This document shows positions 43,799-53,184 of a DNA stretch of 64,000 nt, in pieces; within the stretch, counting starts at the first letter, position 1; each line of letters starts with the position of its first letter. The DNA lies in the NCBI RefSeq assembly GCF_900156155.1, contig NZ_FTMD01000012.1, positions 62,001 through 126,000 on the forward strand, in the 5' to 3' direction. The notes beneath the pieces were generated by a model. That model was not told where the DNA came from. It worked only from the letters and a program-made list of their open reading frames with translations, and searched no databases. The position numbers and the translations under genes were made by a program. The DNA is from Aromatoleum tolulyticum (GTDB lineage: Bacteria; Pseudomonadota; Gammaproteobacteria; Burkholderiales; Rhodocyclaceae).

Positions 43799-44977
43799 AT
43801 GACTATTCGTGCAAAATCGGGTGTGCTGAAGCGGACGGCGATGGCGGGCGCACTGTGCGCGCTGGGGTTGGGGCAGGCCCACGCGGTGAGCTTCTCGCAG
43901 GGCGACTCGACGATCGACATCAACGGGACGATCAACGGTTTCTATTCGAGCCGCACGCAGGAGGTGGACGGGGTCAAGACGCGCGAATCGGCGCTGACCA
44001 ACGGCCTGCTGCCGGGCTGGATCAACTTCGTGTTCACGACCAAGGTCGAGGGGCTGGACATCAAGGCGCATGTCGGCTTCGCGCCCGGCATCAACGACAA
44101 GTCGGACGTCGTCGGCCTGCCGACGAATCCGGGCTGCGGCGGGGCGAGCGGCTGTGACAGCCCCTTCTCGCAGATCGACACGCGCAACCTGTACTTCCAG
44201 TTCGGCGCGCCGGACTGGGGCACCGTGAAGCTCGGTCGCGACATCGGGCTGTTCGGGCAGAAGATCATCCTCTCCGACATGACCCTGCTGGGCCTGGGCG
44301 GCAACAGCTACGCGGCGACGCCGTTTAACACCACCTTCGGCATGATCGGCCACGGCTACATGTACACCGGCTTCCAGCCGCAGATCACCTACACGACGCC
44401 GACGATGGGCGGCTTCTCGGCATCGGCGGGCATCTTCGACCCGAACAAGTTCGCCGGCGACGAGACCAAGGATCCGGGCTTCCAGGCGATGCTGAACTAC
44501 GACTGGAAGGCGGGCGCGAGCACCACCGGTTCGCTGTGGGCGGGCTATGTCCATCAGGGCACCAGCGGCGACGGCAGCTTCGACGCCAACGGCTACGAGC
44601 TCGGCGCGAAGATCGGCATCGGCAACTTCGAGGCGGTGGCCTACGGCTTCGACGCGAAGGGGTTGGGACTGTCGACGGTCGGCGCGCTGTACTTCTCGCC
44701 CTTCGAGAAGACCAAGGGCAAGGGCTACTTCGTGCAGGGTACGTACAAGTTCGGCAAGACCAAGGTGGGCCTGAACTACGGCGAAAACCGCGACAGCAGC
44801 GGGCTGCTGACCGAGACCAACAAGTTCCGCTCGGCGACCCTCGGCGTGTACCACAGCCTGAACAAGTACATCACGCTGGTGGCCGAGTACAACCGCGAGA
44901 AGGGCACGGGCGCGGACATCTTCCCGGGCGACCTGAAGACCCGCACGATCTCGTTGGGCGGCATCCTGTTCTTCTGA
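43799..44977 (+). CDS. general outer-membrane porin (betaproteobacterial, 16-strand type)
   Basis: 392 residues with a signal peptide to about residue 25 (GQAHA). The mature start VSFSQGDSTIDINGTINGFYSS, aromatic girdles, many Gly-Tyr strand ends and the C-terminal Phe (GGILFF) fit trimeric porins. NLYFQFGAPDWGTVKLGRDIGLF is the porin strand 4-5 region. The start has AAGGAGG with six-base spacing. The sigma-54-like promoter suggests induction by a specific carbon or nitrogen signal. Substrate preference cannot be read. Confidence 0.88.
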   Translation: MTIRAKSGVLKRTAMAGALCALGLGQAHAVSFSQGDSTIDINGTINGFYSSRTQEVDGVKTRESALTNGLLPGWINFVFTTKVEGLDIKAHVGFAPGINDKSDVVGLPTNPGCGGASGCDSPFSQIDTRNLYFQFGAPDWGTVKLGRDIGLFGQKIILSDMTLLGLGGNSYAATPFNTTFGMIGHGYMYTGFQPQITYTTPTMGGFSASAGIFDPNKFAGDETKDPGFQAMLNYDWKAGASTTGSLWAGYVHQGTSGDGSFDANGYELGAKIGIGNFEAVAYGFDAKGLGLSTVGALYFSPFEKTKGKGYFVQGTYKFGKTKVGLNYGENRDSSGLLTETNKFRSATLGVYHSLNKYITLVAEYNREKGTGADIFPGDLKTRTISLGGILFF

Positions 44978-44995
44978 GGGACGGGTGCGCAGCAC

Positions 44996-45020
44996 GCAGC
45001 CGGGTGGAGCGCCCGGTTGC
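44996..45020 (+). terminator. hairpin after the porin gene
   Basis: GCAGCCGGG and CCCGGTTGC pair with one G-U and a 7-base loop, 19 bases after the porin stop. No T-run follows. Confidence 0.5.
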
Positions 45021-45099
45021 GTGACGCCCCCTTGGCGGAAGCTCCGTGGGCGGTATCGGGTAGCTCGCAGGCTGCAGGTGGGCCTGCAGGGAATCCCGA

Positions 45100-45105
45100 T
45101 ATAAT
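45100..45105 (+). promoter_or_regulatory. -10 element (TATAAT) upstream of the torR-like gene
   Basis: A perfect TATAAT lies 66 bases upstream of the TTG start. No -35 is visible at the right distance, but CTGCAGG-N4-CCTGCAG (45072-45089) covers that position, so it may be activator-dependent. Confidence 0.4.
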
Positions 45106-45170
45106 CGGACGCGCGTCGCATTGACGCTGCGTCCGATGTTCCGTCCATCCTTACCGTTGTCCCGCCGACC

Positions 45171-45890
45171 TTGATCGAGAATCGACCCGCCAGACTCCTT
45201 GTCGTCGATGATGATCCGGTGACCCGCGCCCGGCTCGAGGCGTATTTCGCCAACGAGGGCTACGAGGTGCTGGCCGCGTCGAACGGCGAGGACATGTGGC
45301 GCACCCTGCACAGCGAGCCGATCGACGTCGTGCTGCTCGACGTCGGCCTGCCGGGCAAGGACGGGCTGGAGCTCGCGCGGGAACTGCGTGCCCACGATGA
45401 GCGCCTCGGCATCATCCTCGTGACCGGGCGCAGCGACGACATCGACAAGATCGTCGGTCTCGAATCGGGTGCCGACGATTACGTCACCAAGCCTTTCAAT
45501 TCGCGCGAACTGCTCGCGCGCGTGAAGATCGTCCTGCGCGGCAACCGCAACCGCCCCGCGGCGCAGGAATCCAATGCCTACCGCTTCGGCCGCTGGACGC
45601 TGGAGATCGGCCATCGGCGCCTGGTCGGCAGCGACGGCAGCCGGGAGAGCCTGACCCGCGGCGAGTTCGAGCTGCTGGCGAGCTTCGTGCGCCGGCCGGG
45701 CGTGGTGCTGAGCCGCGACCGCCTGATGCAGACCGTGAGCCACCGCGCCTGGGATCCCAACGACCGCACGATCGACGTGCTGATCTCGCGCCTGCGCGAG
45801 AAGCTTGAGGACGATCCCAAGACGCCGGAGCTGATCGTGACGGTGCGCGGCGAGGGCTATCTGTTCGCGGGCGACGTCACGTCCGTCTAG
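45171..45890 (+). CDS. torR: TorR-like OmpR-family response regulator
   Basis: 239 residues from a TTG at 45171; no in-frame ATG is near and no Shine-Dalgarno is seen. The receiver has LLVVDDDPVTRARL, Asp57 in VVLLDVGLPGKDG, and Lys in VTKPF. The winged helix covers 135-235 (LTRGEFELLASFVRRPGVVLSRDRL, here one region). Content and position opposite a TorS-like kinase and next to TorT/TorA/TorF genes make TorR the best reading. Its stop shares CTAG with the stop of the convergent kinase gene. Confidence 0.82.
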   Translation: MIENRPARLLVVDDDPVTRARLEAYFANEGYEVLAASNGEDMWRTLHSEPIDVVLLDVGLPGKDGLELARELRAHDERLGIILVTGRSDDIDKIVGLESGADDYVTKPFNSRELLARVKIVLRGNRNRPAAQESNAYRFGRWTLEIGHRRLVGSDGSRESLTRGEFELLASFVRRPGVVLSRDRLMQTVSHRAWDPNDRTIDVLISRLREKLEDDPKTPELIVTVRGEGYLFAGDVTSV

Positions 45891-48838
45891 CCGGCTGAGC
45901 CCTCTCCCTGCGCGGCGAGCCAGTCCTCGAGCACCGCGCAGGCCTGCCGGCAGTCCTCGCGCAGGCCGTCGATCATCGGCGCCAGCGCCGTCCCGTCCGT
46001 CGCCGGATCGGTCGCGGCGTTCTCCAGGCGGCGCGTTGCCGCCATCACCCGCAGGAAACCGAGGTTGCCGGCGGCGCTGCGCAGGCGGTGCGCGCGCTTG
46101 CCGAGTGCCTGCCGATCGTTGGCCGCGAGATGGTCGCCGAGTTCGATCAGCGCGGTGTCGGCGTCCGCGCGGAAGAGCTTCAGCAGTCGCGTGAGCGTCG
46201 CGGCGCCGAGGCTGTCGAGTTCCCCGGCGAGGTAGTCTTCGTCGAGCACCGGCTCGCCGGATTCGCATGCCCCGGTTTCGCGGGCGCGGAGGGATTCGTC
46301 GGGGCCGCCGGCCGTCGCGGCGGCGAGGGCGCGGGCGAGTTGGGCGCGGTCGAAGGGTTTGCTGAGGAAGCCCGCCATGCCGGCGCCGACGTAGCGTTCG
46401 ACGGCATCGGCGGACACGTGCGCCGACATCGCAATGACCGGCACCGCCGCCCAGCGGCCGCCGTCGAGCGCGCGGAGATCGCGCGCCACCTCGACGCCGG
46501 ATGCGCCCGGCAGGCTGATGTCCATCAGCACGGCGTCGATCGGCGCATGGCGCTGGCCCAGCAGCGCGATGGCCTCCTCGCCGTCGCCGGCGACGAGCGG
46601 GTGGTGGCCGAGCGATTCGAGATAGCGTACGCAGACGATGCGGTTGATCTCGTCGTCCTCGACCAGCAGGACATCGAGCGGGCGTTGCGCAGCATCGGGG
46701 CGTGTGTCGGCGGCCTGCTGCGGCAGCGCGTCGGCCAGTTCGAAGGCGATGTCGAAGCCGACCTGCGTTCCCTGTCCGGGGGCGCTTTCGAGGCCGATGT
46801 GGCCGCCCATCAGTTCGACCAGCCGCTGGCAGATCGCGAGCCCGAGACCGGTGCCGCCGGGGCGGTGGTGCCGGGCGTCCTCGACCTGCACGAAGGGCTT
46901 GAACACTTCGGCGCACTGCTCGGGCGGAATGCCGATGCCGGTGTCGGTGACGGTGAAATGCAGCCGCGCGGTTCCGCCCGCTGCGGCGGGGTCGGCGCGC
47001 ACCGACACGGTCACCGAGCCCTCGTCGGTGAACTTGATCGCGTTGCCGATGACGTTGAGCAGGATCTGGTTGAGCTTGCGCCGGTCGCCGACGAGGATGT
47101 CGGGGACGTCGGACGCGATGTCGCGCACCAGCGCGATGCCTTTCGCGCGCGCCGCGACGCCCTGCAGTGCGAGCATGTTGTCGATGGTGTCGCGCAGCGC
47201 GAACGGGAGGTGCTCGAAGTCGAGCTTGCCGGCCTCGAGGCGCGAGAAGCTCAGCATGTCCTCGAGGATCTCCAGCAGCGTCGCGTTGGCGTAGCCGATC
47301 ATGCGCACGTATTCCTGCTGGCGGGCGTCGAGCCCGGTGTCGCGCAGCAGGTGCACGCTGCCGCTGACGCCGGAGAGCGGCGTGCGCAGCTCGTGGCTGA
47401 GGGTCGCGAGGAAGACGCTCTTCGCGCGGTTGGCCTCTTCGGCCTCGCGCCGCGCGACCGCGTGTTCGGCGACTTCGCGTTCGAGCAGGGCGTTGCTCTG
47501 CTGCAGTTCGGCAGTGCGCGCGGCGACCTGGTCTTCCAGTTCGTGCTGGTGGCGCAGCAGTTCGCCTTCCAGGCGCACGCGCTCGCGCGCGTTGTCGCGG
47601 AACTGTTCCAGCGCCCGCGCGAGCGGCGCGAGCGGGTCGTTGGCACGCGTGGCGATGCGCACGTCGTAATCGCCGCTCGCCAGCGCGCGCACCGTGGTTT
47701 CCATGCCCTGCAGCCGGCCGAGCACGTGATAGCGGAACAGCACCCACAGGGTCGCCATGAGGGCGAAGAACAGCAGCGCGCCGACCGCGAGGAAGCCGAT
47801 GATGCCGCGTTCGACCGCGCGCTTCGACTGATCGCCGGCGACGTCGATCGCGCGGTGCGCCGCGACGACCAGTGCGCCCGCCTGCTCGGCCAGTTGTGCC
47901 GCCTGCGCGGCGCCGTCGTCGCGCAGTTGCATGAAGCTGCGCACCAGGTCGAGGCGCTGACCGCGGGTGGCGAATAGGCCGTCCGCCTGCGTCGCGGTCT
48001 CGAGGATTGCGAAATGCGCGACACCGCTCGCCTTGCGGCCGGGATCGATGATGTCGTCCAGGCGGCGGCGCAGGATGTCGAGGTTGCCGTCGAACCCTGC
48101 CTGCAGCGTCGCGAGCGCGTCCGGTGCGTCCTCGCGTTCGAGGCGTTCGAGCAGGGTCTTGAGATTGAAGCACGCGAGCTGGAACTCGCCCATGCGCTCC
48201 ATGCGGTCGAAGTTGACCTCGACGAGGCGGTCGAGCGATTCGAACACGCGCTCCCTCGGCGGGTTGCGCTCGATCAGCGGATAGAGGCTGGAGATCGTTG
48301 CCGTCGTCGCCGTCGAGGCGTTGGCCGCGAGCGATTCGGACAGCATCACCAGCGCGAGCACGGCCTGCTGCTGGCCGGCGAACAACTCCTGTTCGCGGCG
48401 GGCGAGCGCAAGGCGGCGACGCACGTCGTCGGCCTGGCGGCCGAGGTTCGCGGCGATTGCATCGAGCGTCGATGCGATCGCCGTGCCGAGTCCGGGTTCG
48501 AAATGCCGCTGCTCCAGCCGCTGCAGCAGTCCGCGCAACTCGGCGAGCTGCTCGCCCGCGGCCTGCTGCAGGCGATCGACCTCCTCGGGCGACTCCGCGC
48601 GGCCCAGCCGTTCGACCACGGCCCCGACGCGCATGTTGAGGCGCGCGACCGCCTGCACCGCGTCCATCGCCGGCACCGCGTCGTCGATGATCGCGCGCTG
48701 CGTCGCGACCACCTGCTGGAAGCTCAGCCACGCGATCGTCGCGACGGTGAAGGTGAGCAGCGCGGCCGCGCCCAGTACGACGACGAGCTTGCCGATCAGT
48801 CCGAGTCGCGCATCGAGGCGTGCGATCCAGGCTTTCAT
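45887..48838 (-). CDS. torS: TorS-like hybrid sensor histidine kinase
   Basis: 983 residues. TM1 at about 17-39 and TM2 near 345-370 frame a long helical periplasmic sensor, as in TorS. Then come HAMP, a coiled coil, HisKA (FLATLSHELRTPLSGV), HATPase (NVIGNAIKFTDEG, DTGIGIPPEQ, GTGLGLAICQRLVE), a receiver (VLLVEDDEINRIV, DISLPGASG) and a C-terminal HPt domain (KRAHRLRSAAGNLGF). This is the full four-step phosphorelay of TorS. It is expected to sense TMAO-bound TorT and phosphorylate the TorR-like regulator. It is convergent with torR and divergent from torT. Confidence 0.87.
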   Translation of the reverse strand: MKAWIARLDARLGLIGKLVVVLGAAALLTFTVATIAWLSFQQVVATQRAIIDDAVPAMDAVQAVARLNMRVGAVVERLGRAESPEEVDRLQQAAGEQLAELRGLLQRLEQRHFEPGLGTAIASTLDAIAANLGRQADDVRRRLALARREQELFAGQQQAVLALVMLSESLAANASTATTATISSLYPLIERNPPRERVFESLDRLVEVNFDRMERMGEFQLACFNLKTLLERLEREDAPDALATLQAGFDGNLDILRRRLDDIIDPGRKASGVAHFAILETATQADGLFATRGQRLDLVRSFMQLRDDGAAQAAQLAEQAGALVVAAHRAIDVAGDQSKRAVERGIIGFLAVGALLFFALMATLWVLFRYHVLGRLQGMETTVRALASGDYDVRIATRANDPLAPLARALEQFRDNARERVRLEGELLRHQHELEDQVAARTAELQQSNALLEREVAEHAVARREAEEANRAKSVFLATLSHELRTPLSGVSGSVHLLRDTGLDARQQEYVRMIGYANATLLEILEDMLSFSRLEAGKLDFEHLPFALRDTIDNMLALQGVAARAKGIALVRDIASDVPDILVGDRRKLNQILLNVIGNAIKFTDEGSVTVSVRADPAAAGGTARLHFTVTDTGIGIPPEQCAEVFKPFVQVEDARHHRPGGTGLGLAICQRLVELMGGHIGLESAPGQGTQVGFDIAFELADALPQQAADTRPDAAQRPLDVLLVEDDEINRIVCVRYLESLGHHPLVAGDGEEAIALLGQRHAPIDAVLMDISLPGASGVEVARDLRALDGGRWAAVPVIAMSAHVSADAVERYVGAGMAGFLSKPFDRAQLARALAAATAGGPDESLRARETGACESGEPVLDEDYLAGELDSLGAATLTRLLKLFRADADTALIELGDHLAANDRQALGKRAHRLRSAAGNLGFLRVMAATRRLENAATDPATDGTALAPMIDGLREDCRQACAVLEDWLAAQGEGSAG

Positions 48839-49029
48839 CTATGGTGTGCGTCCGGTCGGAGCGGGGCTGGCGGGACGCCGGAAAGTCGCGCGGAAATGAC
48901 TTTGTCCCGGCATTGCGATTGGAATACCATTTTGCGCGCAAGCCTGGGGCTCAGGCAACGCGGGCGTCTGGGCCATCCGGCGGCGGCGCCTGTCGTTGCG
49001 GCGCACATGAATCCTCCGAGAAATCATCC

Positions 49030-50115
49030 ATGCGGCGTTTCCCTGTCGTCATCGCGAGTGCGCTGCTGGGCCTGGCCGGCGGGGCTCCGGCTCCGGCCGC
49101 GGCGCCCGCGCAGCGTGAGATCACGCGCTGGGAGGCGCCGTACGACTATTCGCAGCCGGGCGTCGCGGCACCCTACGCGCCGGCACAACCGGCGACGCGG
49201 CGCTGGACGCTGTGCGCGGCCTTCCCGCACATCAAGGACGCGTACTGGCTGGGGGTGAATTACGGCATGGTCGACGAGGCGCGGCGGCTCGGCGTGCAGT
49301 TGCGCCTCGTCGAGGCCGGCGGCTATCCGAATCTGAATCTGCAGCGCGAGCAGGTCAAGGCCTGCGGCAGCGATGCACAAGTCGATGCGGTGATCCTCGG
49401 CACGGTGTCGTTCGACGGCCTCACCGACGTGATCGGCGAGGTCGCGCGCCGCGTCCCGGTGCTCGCCACGGTCAACGACATCGCCAGCGAAGGGATCGCG
49501 GCGAAGGTCGGCGTGTCGTGGCACGAGATGGGGCGCTTGGCCGGCGAGTACCTCGTGCGGCGCCATCCGGGGCGGGGCGACGAGATCCCGGTGGCGTGGT
49601 TTCCCGGGCCGCAGGGTGCGGGGTGGGTGCCCTTCGTCGACCGCGGTTTTCGCGCGGCGATTGCGGGGAGCCGCATCGTGATCCGCGCGACGGCGTGGGG
49701 CGACACCGCGAAGTCGATCCAGCGCAACCTCGTGCAGGGCACGCTCGACGAGCACCCGGAGGTGCGCTATGTGGTCGGCAATGCGCTGATGGCCGAGGCA
49801 GCGATCAGCGTGCTGCGCGAGCGCGGGCTGCAGGAGCGCATCGGCATCGTCGCGACCTACTTCACGCCGGCGGTGTACCGCGGCATCCTGCGCGGCCGCA
49901 TCCTCGCCGCGCCGTCGGACGCGCCGGTGCTGCAGGGGCGGCTGTCGATCGGACAGGCGGTCGATCTCCTCGAAGGGCGGCCGGTCGCGCGGCACGTCGG
50001 CCCGCGCGTGCAGGTCGTCGACCGCGCCGCGCTGAAGCGCATCGAACTCGACGATTCGCTGGCGCCGAGCACCTTCGTGCCGCAGTTCCGCTACCCGGCC
50101 GCGTCGACGCAATAA
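49030..50115 (+). CDS. torT: TorT-like periplasmic binding protein
   Basis: 361 residues with signal peptide 1-25. WTLCAAFPHIKDAYWLGVNYGMVDEARRLG is read as one region and is followed by VDAVILGTVSFDGLTD, HEMGRLAGEYLVRRHP and IGIVATYFTPAVYRGILRG, the type I periplasmic binding protein fold of TorT/RbsB. It probably binds TMAO or a related N/S-oxide and signals to TorS. The start has GAGAAA upstream. Two hairpins follow it. Confidence 0.85.
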   Translation: MRRFPVVIASALLGLAGGAPAPAAAPAQREITRWEAPYDYSQPGVAAPYAPAQPATRRWTLCAAFPHIKDAYWLGVNYGMVDEARRLGVQLRLVEAGGYPNLNLQREQVKACGSDAQVDAVILGTVSFDGLTDVIGEVARRVPVLATVNDIASEGIAAKVGVSWHEMGRLAGEYLVRRHPGRGDEIPVAWFPGPQGAGWVPFVDRGFRAAIAGSRIVIRATAWGDTAKSIQRNLVQGTLDEHPEVRYVVGNALMAEAAISVLRERGLQERIGIVATYFTPAVYRGILRGRILAAPSDAPVLQGRLSIGQAVDLLEGRPVARHVGPRVQVVDRAALKRIELDDSLAPSTFVPQFRYPAASTQ

Positions 50116-50148
50116 AGCCCGGCCGGAGGTGATTCTCCCGGTCGGGCT
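50116..50148. terminator. hairpin 1 between convergent torT and torA-like genes
   Basis: AGCCCGGCCGG pairs with CCGGTCGGGCT with one G-U, overlapping the end of the torT-like gene. Confidence 0.6.
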
Positions 50149-50155
50149 TCGCAGC

Positions 50156-50179
50156 GAGACGCCCCGGACGGGGCGTCTC
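50156..50179. terminator. hairpin 2 between convergent torT and torA-like genes
   Basis: GAGACGCCCC and GGGGCGTCTC form a perfect 10-bp stem with a GGAC loop, ending 3 bases from the torA-like stop. With hairpin 1 it forms a double bidirectional terminator. Confidence 0.65.
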
Positions 50180-50182
50180 CGT

Positions 50183-52843
50183 TCACATCGCCGCTGCGTC
50201 CTTCGCGTTCTTCTCGAGGAAGTCGAGCACGATCTTCTTCTGCGCGTCGTCGAGGCCGGCGCGCGGGAACATGCTCTGCGTGATGCCGTGCCACTGCTTC
50301 TTCGTGTAGTCGCCCGGTTCGCGCGGCACATGGCATAGCGTGCAGCGTTCGTAGAAGAGCTTCTCGCCCGGCGTCATGCTCGCCATCGTCGCGCCCTTGA
50401 GCGCCGCGGCGCGTTCGAAGAGCTTCATGCCGGCGACGTCGAGCGCGAGCTTGGCGGCCTTCTCGACCGGAGGCGGCTCGTAGGCGCGGTTCTCCGATTC
50501 GGCGTCGGTGCACTTTTTCAGGCTCGCGATGCAGGTGTTCGCGCTCGTCGCCTGGCTCAGGCCGCTCGACGCGACGCTGGTCGTGATCATGTTGATCGCG
50601 CCGCTATTGCAGCGTCCGCGCGAGTCGAGCTGGATCCAGTTGCCTTCCTCGAGACTGACGACGCCCTTCATGATCTGGTCGGTGACGACCGCACCGGCGA
50701 TCAGCGCGCCACGCTCGTTGTGCAGCTCGACGAGATCGCCGTTCTTGATGCCGTTCGCCTTGGCGTCCTCGGCGCTGATGCGCACGTGCTGGCGGCCCTT
50801 GACGTTCTCGTACTTGCGCACGTCGGCCTGCGCCATCTGCGAATGCACGCGGTTGAAGGGGTGCGGGCTGACGACGTGCACCTGGCCGGGCTTGGCGTTG
50901 CCGAGGTATTCCGCGGGCTCGAGGAATTTCGGGATCGGCGGGCAGTCGGGGATCTTGAAGCTGTCGATCTCCGAGCAGTACAGCTCGATCTTGCCCGACT
51001 TGGTGTGCAGCGGGTTCTTCACCGGATCGGTGTAGAAGTCGCCGTGACGCACCCACTTGCGCATCTTCTCGGGTACGTCGATGCGCACGATACCCTTCTC
51101 CCAGAACTCGTCGAAGGGCACGGTCGGGTTGGTGCGGTCGTACGATTCGCGCAGGATCTGCGGCACCGTCTTGCCCTCAGTGAATTGGAAGCCGACGCCC
51201 ATCAGGTCGCCCAGGCGGCGGAAGATCTCGAAGTCGTCGAGGCTCTCGCCGTAGGGCTGGATCACCTGGCGCATCGCGTAGATCTTGTCGTTGCTGTAGG
51301 TGCCGCCGCTGCTCATGTCGTCGCGCTCCAGCGCGGAGGTCGCCGGCAGCACGATGTCGGCGAAGCGCGACGACGCGCACCACCACGGATCCTGGCAGAT
51401 GACCGTGCGCACCTTGCCATTCATCGCGCGCAGCAGTTCGTTGGTGTTCTGCTGGTGCGACATGAAGTTGTTGCCGGCGTTGTAGATCAGGTGCACGTCG
51501 GGGTAGGTATGCGTCGCGCCGTCACGCGTGTATTGCTTGCCGGGGTTCATCAGCATCTCGCTGATGCGCGAGGCCGGGCAGCGGGACTTGATCGGGTTGC
51601 GGCCCTGCGACAGGCCGACCGGCATCGGGTGCGTCGATTGCGGCATGCCGCCACCGCCGTAGTGCCAGCTGAAGCCCACGCCCTGGCCCGGCTTGCCGAT
51701 CTTGCCCAGCATCGCGGCGAAGTTGATGATCGCCCAGTGCGTCATCTCGCCGTGGTGCGCGCGCTGCAGCGCCCACGCGCCGGCAAATTGCGTGCGCTTG
51801 GTGGCAAAGAGCTCGGCCAGCTCGACGATCTTCTGCGCCGGAATGCCGGTGATCTTCGCCGCCCACTCCGGGGTTTTCGGCGGCGTGCCGTCGGCGTCCT
51901 TGCCCAGCAGGTAGGGCAGGAACTTGTCGAAACCGACCGTGTACTTGTCGAGATAGGCCTTGTCGTACTTGCCGGTCGTATACACGTGGTAGGCCATGCC
52001 GAGGAACAGCGCGACGTCGGTGTTGGGGACGATCTTCACCCACTCCGAGCCGAGCGCCTCGTCGGTGGTCGTGTATTGCGGGTTGATCGAGATGAACTTG
52101 ACGCCGCGATCCTTGATCAGCTGCCAGCGCGGGAACATCTGGTGGTCGGCCACCGTGTATTCGATGCGGTTGTTCTTCCACGGGTCGCAGCCCACCCACA
52201 CCATCACCTCGGTGTGCTCGGCCATCACTTCCCACGCGGTCTGGGGCGAATACACTTCCATGTCGCCGATGATGTGCGGCAGGCTGATCTGCGAGGCGCC
52301 GCCGGAATAGTCGCCGGTCGTCACCGAATGCCCGCCGATCAGGCCGAACAGCCGCCCCTGCAGCACCTGCGGGCGCAGCAGGCCGGCATGCGACCAGCCG
52401 CCGTAGGAGCTGCTGAAGAGCGCCTCGTTGCCGTGCTGCTCGGCGGTGGTCAGGATGGCGTTGGCGGTGATCGCGAGGATCTCGTCCCAGGTCACGCGCA
52501 CGAAGGGTTCCTTGCCGCGCAGGTGCGGCTTGACGTCGCCCGTCGGGTTGGCGAGGTAGGACTTGCGCACCATCGGATACTGGACGCGCGTCTTGTGATA
52601 GACGCGGCTGATCAGCCCCTCGGTGAGCATTTTCGTGGGCATCGCGTCGATGTCCGACAGCGGCTGCACACCGACCAGCACCCCGTTCTTCACCACCGCC
52701 TTGAACGGACCCCAGTGGCTCGCGCTCGGGATCACGACGGTGTCGGCGCCGAACACCTCGCTCGCGCCGAACCAGGCCAGCCCATTGGCGGCGACCGCGG
52801 ACGCGACGGAAGCCTTCAGAAATTCCCTTCTCGACATGCTCAT
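50183..52843 (-). CDS. torA: TorA-like molybdoenzyme fused to a C-terminal cytochrome c domain
   Basis: 886 residues; the ATG at 52843 has GGGAG upstream. A Tat signal (SRREFLKAS) marks export as a folded enzyme. The catalytic part (about 40-790) is of the DMSO-reductase family: SSYGGWSHAG, TTGDYSGGAS with the Ser expected to ligate molybdenum, DPWKNNRIEY, VICQDPWWCASSRFADIVLPAT, VVSPHPFNRVHSQ. It lacks an N-terminal iron-sulphur Cys motif, as in TorA/BisC. Residues about 800-886 add a monohaem domain (Cys834-His838, CTLCH; then YTKKQWHGITQSMFPRAGLD) resembling the C-terminal domain of TorC. So reductase and its usual partner domain are fused. Substrate: TMAO or another N/S-oxide. No torC or torD nearby. 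Confidence 0.87.
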   Translation of the reverse strand: MSMSRREFLKASVASAVAANGLAWFGASEVFGADTVVIPSASHWGPFKAVVKNGVLVGVQPLSDIDAMPTKMLTEGLISRVYHKTRVQYPMVRKSYLANPTGDVKPHLRGKEPFVRVTWDEILAITANAILTTAEQHGNEALFSSSYGGWSHAGLLRPQVLQGRLFGLIGGHSVTTGDYSGGASQISLPHIIGDMEVYSPQTAWEVMAEHTEVMVWVGCDPWKNNRIEYTVADHQMFPRWQLIKDRGVKFISINPQYTTTDEALGSEWVKIVPNTDVALFLGMAYHVYTTGKYDKAYLDKYTVGFDKFLPYLLGKDADGTPPKTPEWAAKITGIPAQKIVELAELFATKRTQFAGAWALQRAHHGEMTHWAIINFAAMLGKIGKPGQGVGFSWHYGGGGMPQSTHPMPVGLSQGRNPIKSRCPASRISEMLMNPGKQYTRDGATHTYPDVHLIYNAGNNFMSHQQNTNELLRAMNGKVRTVICQDPWWCASSRFADIVLPATSALERDDMSSGGTYSNDKIYAMRQVIQPYGESLDDFEIFRRLGDLMGVGFQFTEGKTVPQILRESYDRTNPTVPFDEFWEKGIVRIDVPEKMRKWVRHGDFYTDPVKNPLHTKSGKIELYCSEIDSFKIPDCPPIPKFLEPAEYLGNAKPGQVHVVSPHPFNRVHSQMAQADVRKYENVKGRQHVRISAEDAKANGIKNGDLVELHNERGALIAGAVVTDQIMKGVVSLEEGNWIQLDSRGRCNSGAINMITTSVASSGLSQATSANTCIASLKKCTDAESENRAYEPPPVEKAAKLALDVAGMKLFERAAALKGATMASMTPGEKLFYERCTLCHVPREPGDYTKKQWHGITQSMFPRAGLDDAQKKIVLDFLEKNAKDAAAM

Positions 52844-53184
52844 GATTGCATCTCCCTTCAGTGCCGGTTGCTCGAATGCCTTTTCCGACCCCAATGCTAG
52901 GGAGCGCCGATGAACAGCAGGCGCCGATTTGTCGGTTCTTCGTGGAGATGTGTTAACCACTGTTAACAGCGCGCCCGCGCATTAACGCGCGGGTGCCCGC
53001 GGCTGCCGTGAAACCCTTGCTGCGCAAGGGATGTGTGCTTCAGGGCGGTTTTACACAGTCGCAATCTGCATTCACCTTGTTCGGCGCCGCCGTTCATGTC
53101 GCTTCCCCATCATGCAATCCGAACGAGTGCGGAAAAGCCGCTGCGATCCGGAAGACATTGCAACCACGATGAGGGAGTCCAATC
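52844..53184. other. 341-base divergent promoter region of torA-like and torF genes
   Basis: No gene. It contains the TGTTAAC decamer pair (52951-52970), a CCCGCGC/GCGCGGG hairpin (52974-52993), a CCCTTGC/GCAAGGG hairpin (53014-53030), and the torF ribosome site GAGGGAG. Confidence 0.6.
52951..52970. promoter_or_regulatory. direct decamer repeats, candidate TorR box
   Basis: TGTTAACCAC and TGTTAACAGC are adjacent direct repeats with a 10-base period. E. coli tor boxes are also decameric direct repeats (CTGTTCATAT), so this is a good candidate for the TorR-like regulator, about 110 bases upstream of the torA-like gene. Confidence 0.55.

Noticed and set aside
46088-47977. 629-codon open frame opposite the TorS-like kinase
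   Set aside because: Antisense shadow of a full-length hybrid kinase; it has no domains, only Arg/Ala/Gly/Val-rich sequence.
50720-52900. 726-codon open frame opposite the torA-like gene
   Set aside because: Antisense shadow; the minus-strand molybdoenzyme has complete motifs throughout.
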